Below, in pieces: positions 63,850-63,929 of a stretch of DNA of 63,929 nt (the first letter of the stretch is position 1; each line of letters opens with the position of its first letter). A program made the translations under genes and the position numbers. The notes under the pieces are model-generated. The model was given only the letters and a program-made list of their open reading frames with translations. It did no database searches and was not told where the DNA came from. Where the stretch lies: NCBI GenBank assembly GCA_003963005.1, contig RXJW01000213.1, forward strand, positions 1 through 63,929, given 5' to 3'. The stretch is from Burkholderiales bacterium. GTDB taxonomy: Bacteria > Pseudomonadota > Gammaproteobacteria > Burkholderiales > Burkholderiaceae_C.

Positions 63850-63929
63850 ATGCCGACGCCGCTCTCCATCCTCGAAGACGCCACCGAGTTCCACGCCCGC
63901 CACATCGGGCCCGATGCCGTCGATGAATC
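63850..63929 (+). CDS. gcvP: Glycine dehydrogenase (GcvP), 5' part only
   Basis: The start of the P-protein gene, cut off by the window end after 26 full codons. The N-terminus DATEFHARHIGPD matches GcvP, whose substrate is glycine and which binds pyridoxal phosphate. It follows gcvH by 25 bases. Confidence 0.9.
   Translation, partial: MPTPLSILEDATEFHARHIGPDAVDE

Overview
The window is GC-rich, densely coded bacterial DNA. PEP-CTERM surface proteins, an EpsA-like LuxR regulator, a LpxO-type lipid A hydroxylase, a type II secretion (T2S)-like locus and a gcvT-gcvH-gcvP operon behind a tandem glycine riboswitch all point to a betaproteobacterium of the order Burkholderiales (Roseateles/Rubrivivax-like; this rank is an inference from gene content). 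There are no rRNA, tRNA, CRISPR, transposase or phage genes. It reads as ordinary chromosome with a large surface and secretion region.

Layout. (1) 1-2.5 kb: the end of a small membrane protein gene, then a leftward gene for a subtilisin-like protease with a Pro-rich linker and a GlyGly-CTERM-like tail. (2) 2.6-11.5 kb: a tightly coupled T2S-like operon (major pseudopilin, GspF, GspE, GspL, GspM, a GspC/PilP-like protein, a secretin with TPR and C-terminal extensions, three further pseudopilins). (3) 11.7-17.5 kb: an EpsA-like LuxR regulator, three related PEP-CTERM proteins and an unrelated secreted 502-residue protein. (4) 17.65-37.3 kb: one apparent eight-gene operon of about 19.7 kb. It holds a TpsB transporter, a giant 4183-residue TpsA exoprotein, an ExbB-like channel fused to a secreted DUF2341/LamG-like part, two ExbD proteins, a TonB-like protein, a putative porin and a periplasmic coiled-coil protein. 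(5) 37.4-46.2 kb: a DeoR-type repressor gene divergent from a TonB receptor - PhoD phosphatase - ABC transporter - phosphodiesterase operon, probably for organic phosphate uptake. (6) 46.2-57.4 kb: small regulator, alcohol dehydrogenase, HtrA-like protease, periplasmic binding protein, Pat-like acyl-CoA synthetase/acetyltransferase, LpxL-like acyltransferase plus LpxO, and a BTAD/AAA/TPR regulator. (7) 57.5-63.9 kb: a beta-propeller/amidohydrolase fusion, an MFS exporter, then the glycine cleavage operon, cut in gcvP by the window end.

The most unusual part is the 2.6-37 kb block. T2S-like machinery, PEP-CTERM proteins with their regulator, and a two-partner secretion (TPS) pair lie side by side, and the TPS pair carries its own Exb/TonB energy module and porin. 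Classical TPS uses TpsB and TpsA alone and has no known inner-membrane energy source, so this arrangement suggests an energised or envelope-spanning variant. Near-identical palindromic 16-mers lie before the T2S operon, before the PEP-CTERM pair and before the TPS operon, which suggests shared regulation. The functional links are inferences from gene order and domain content.
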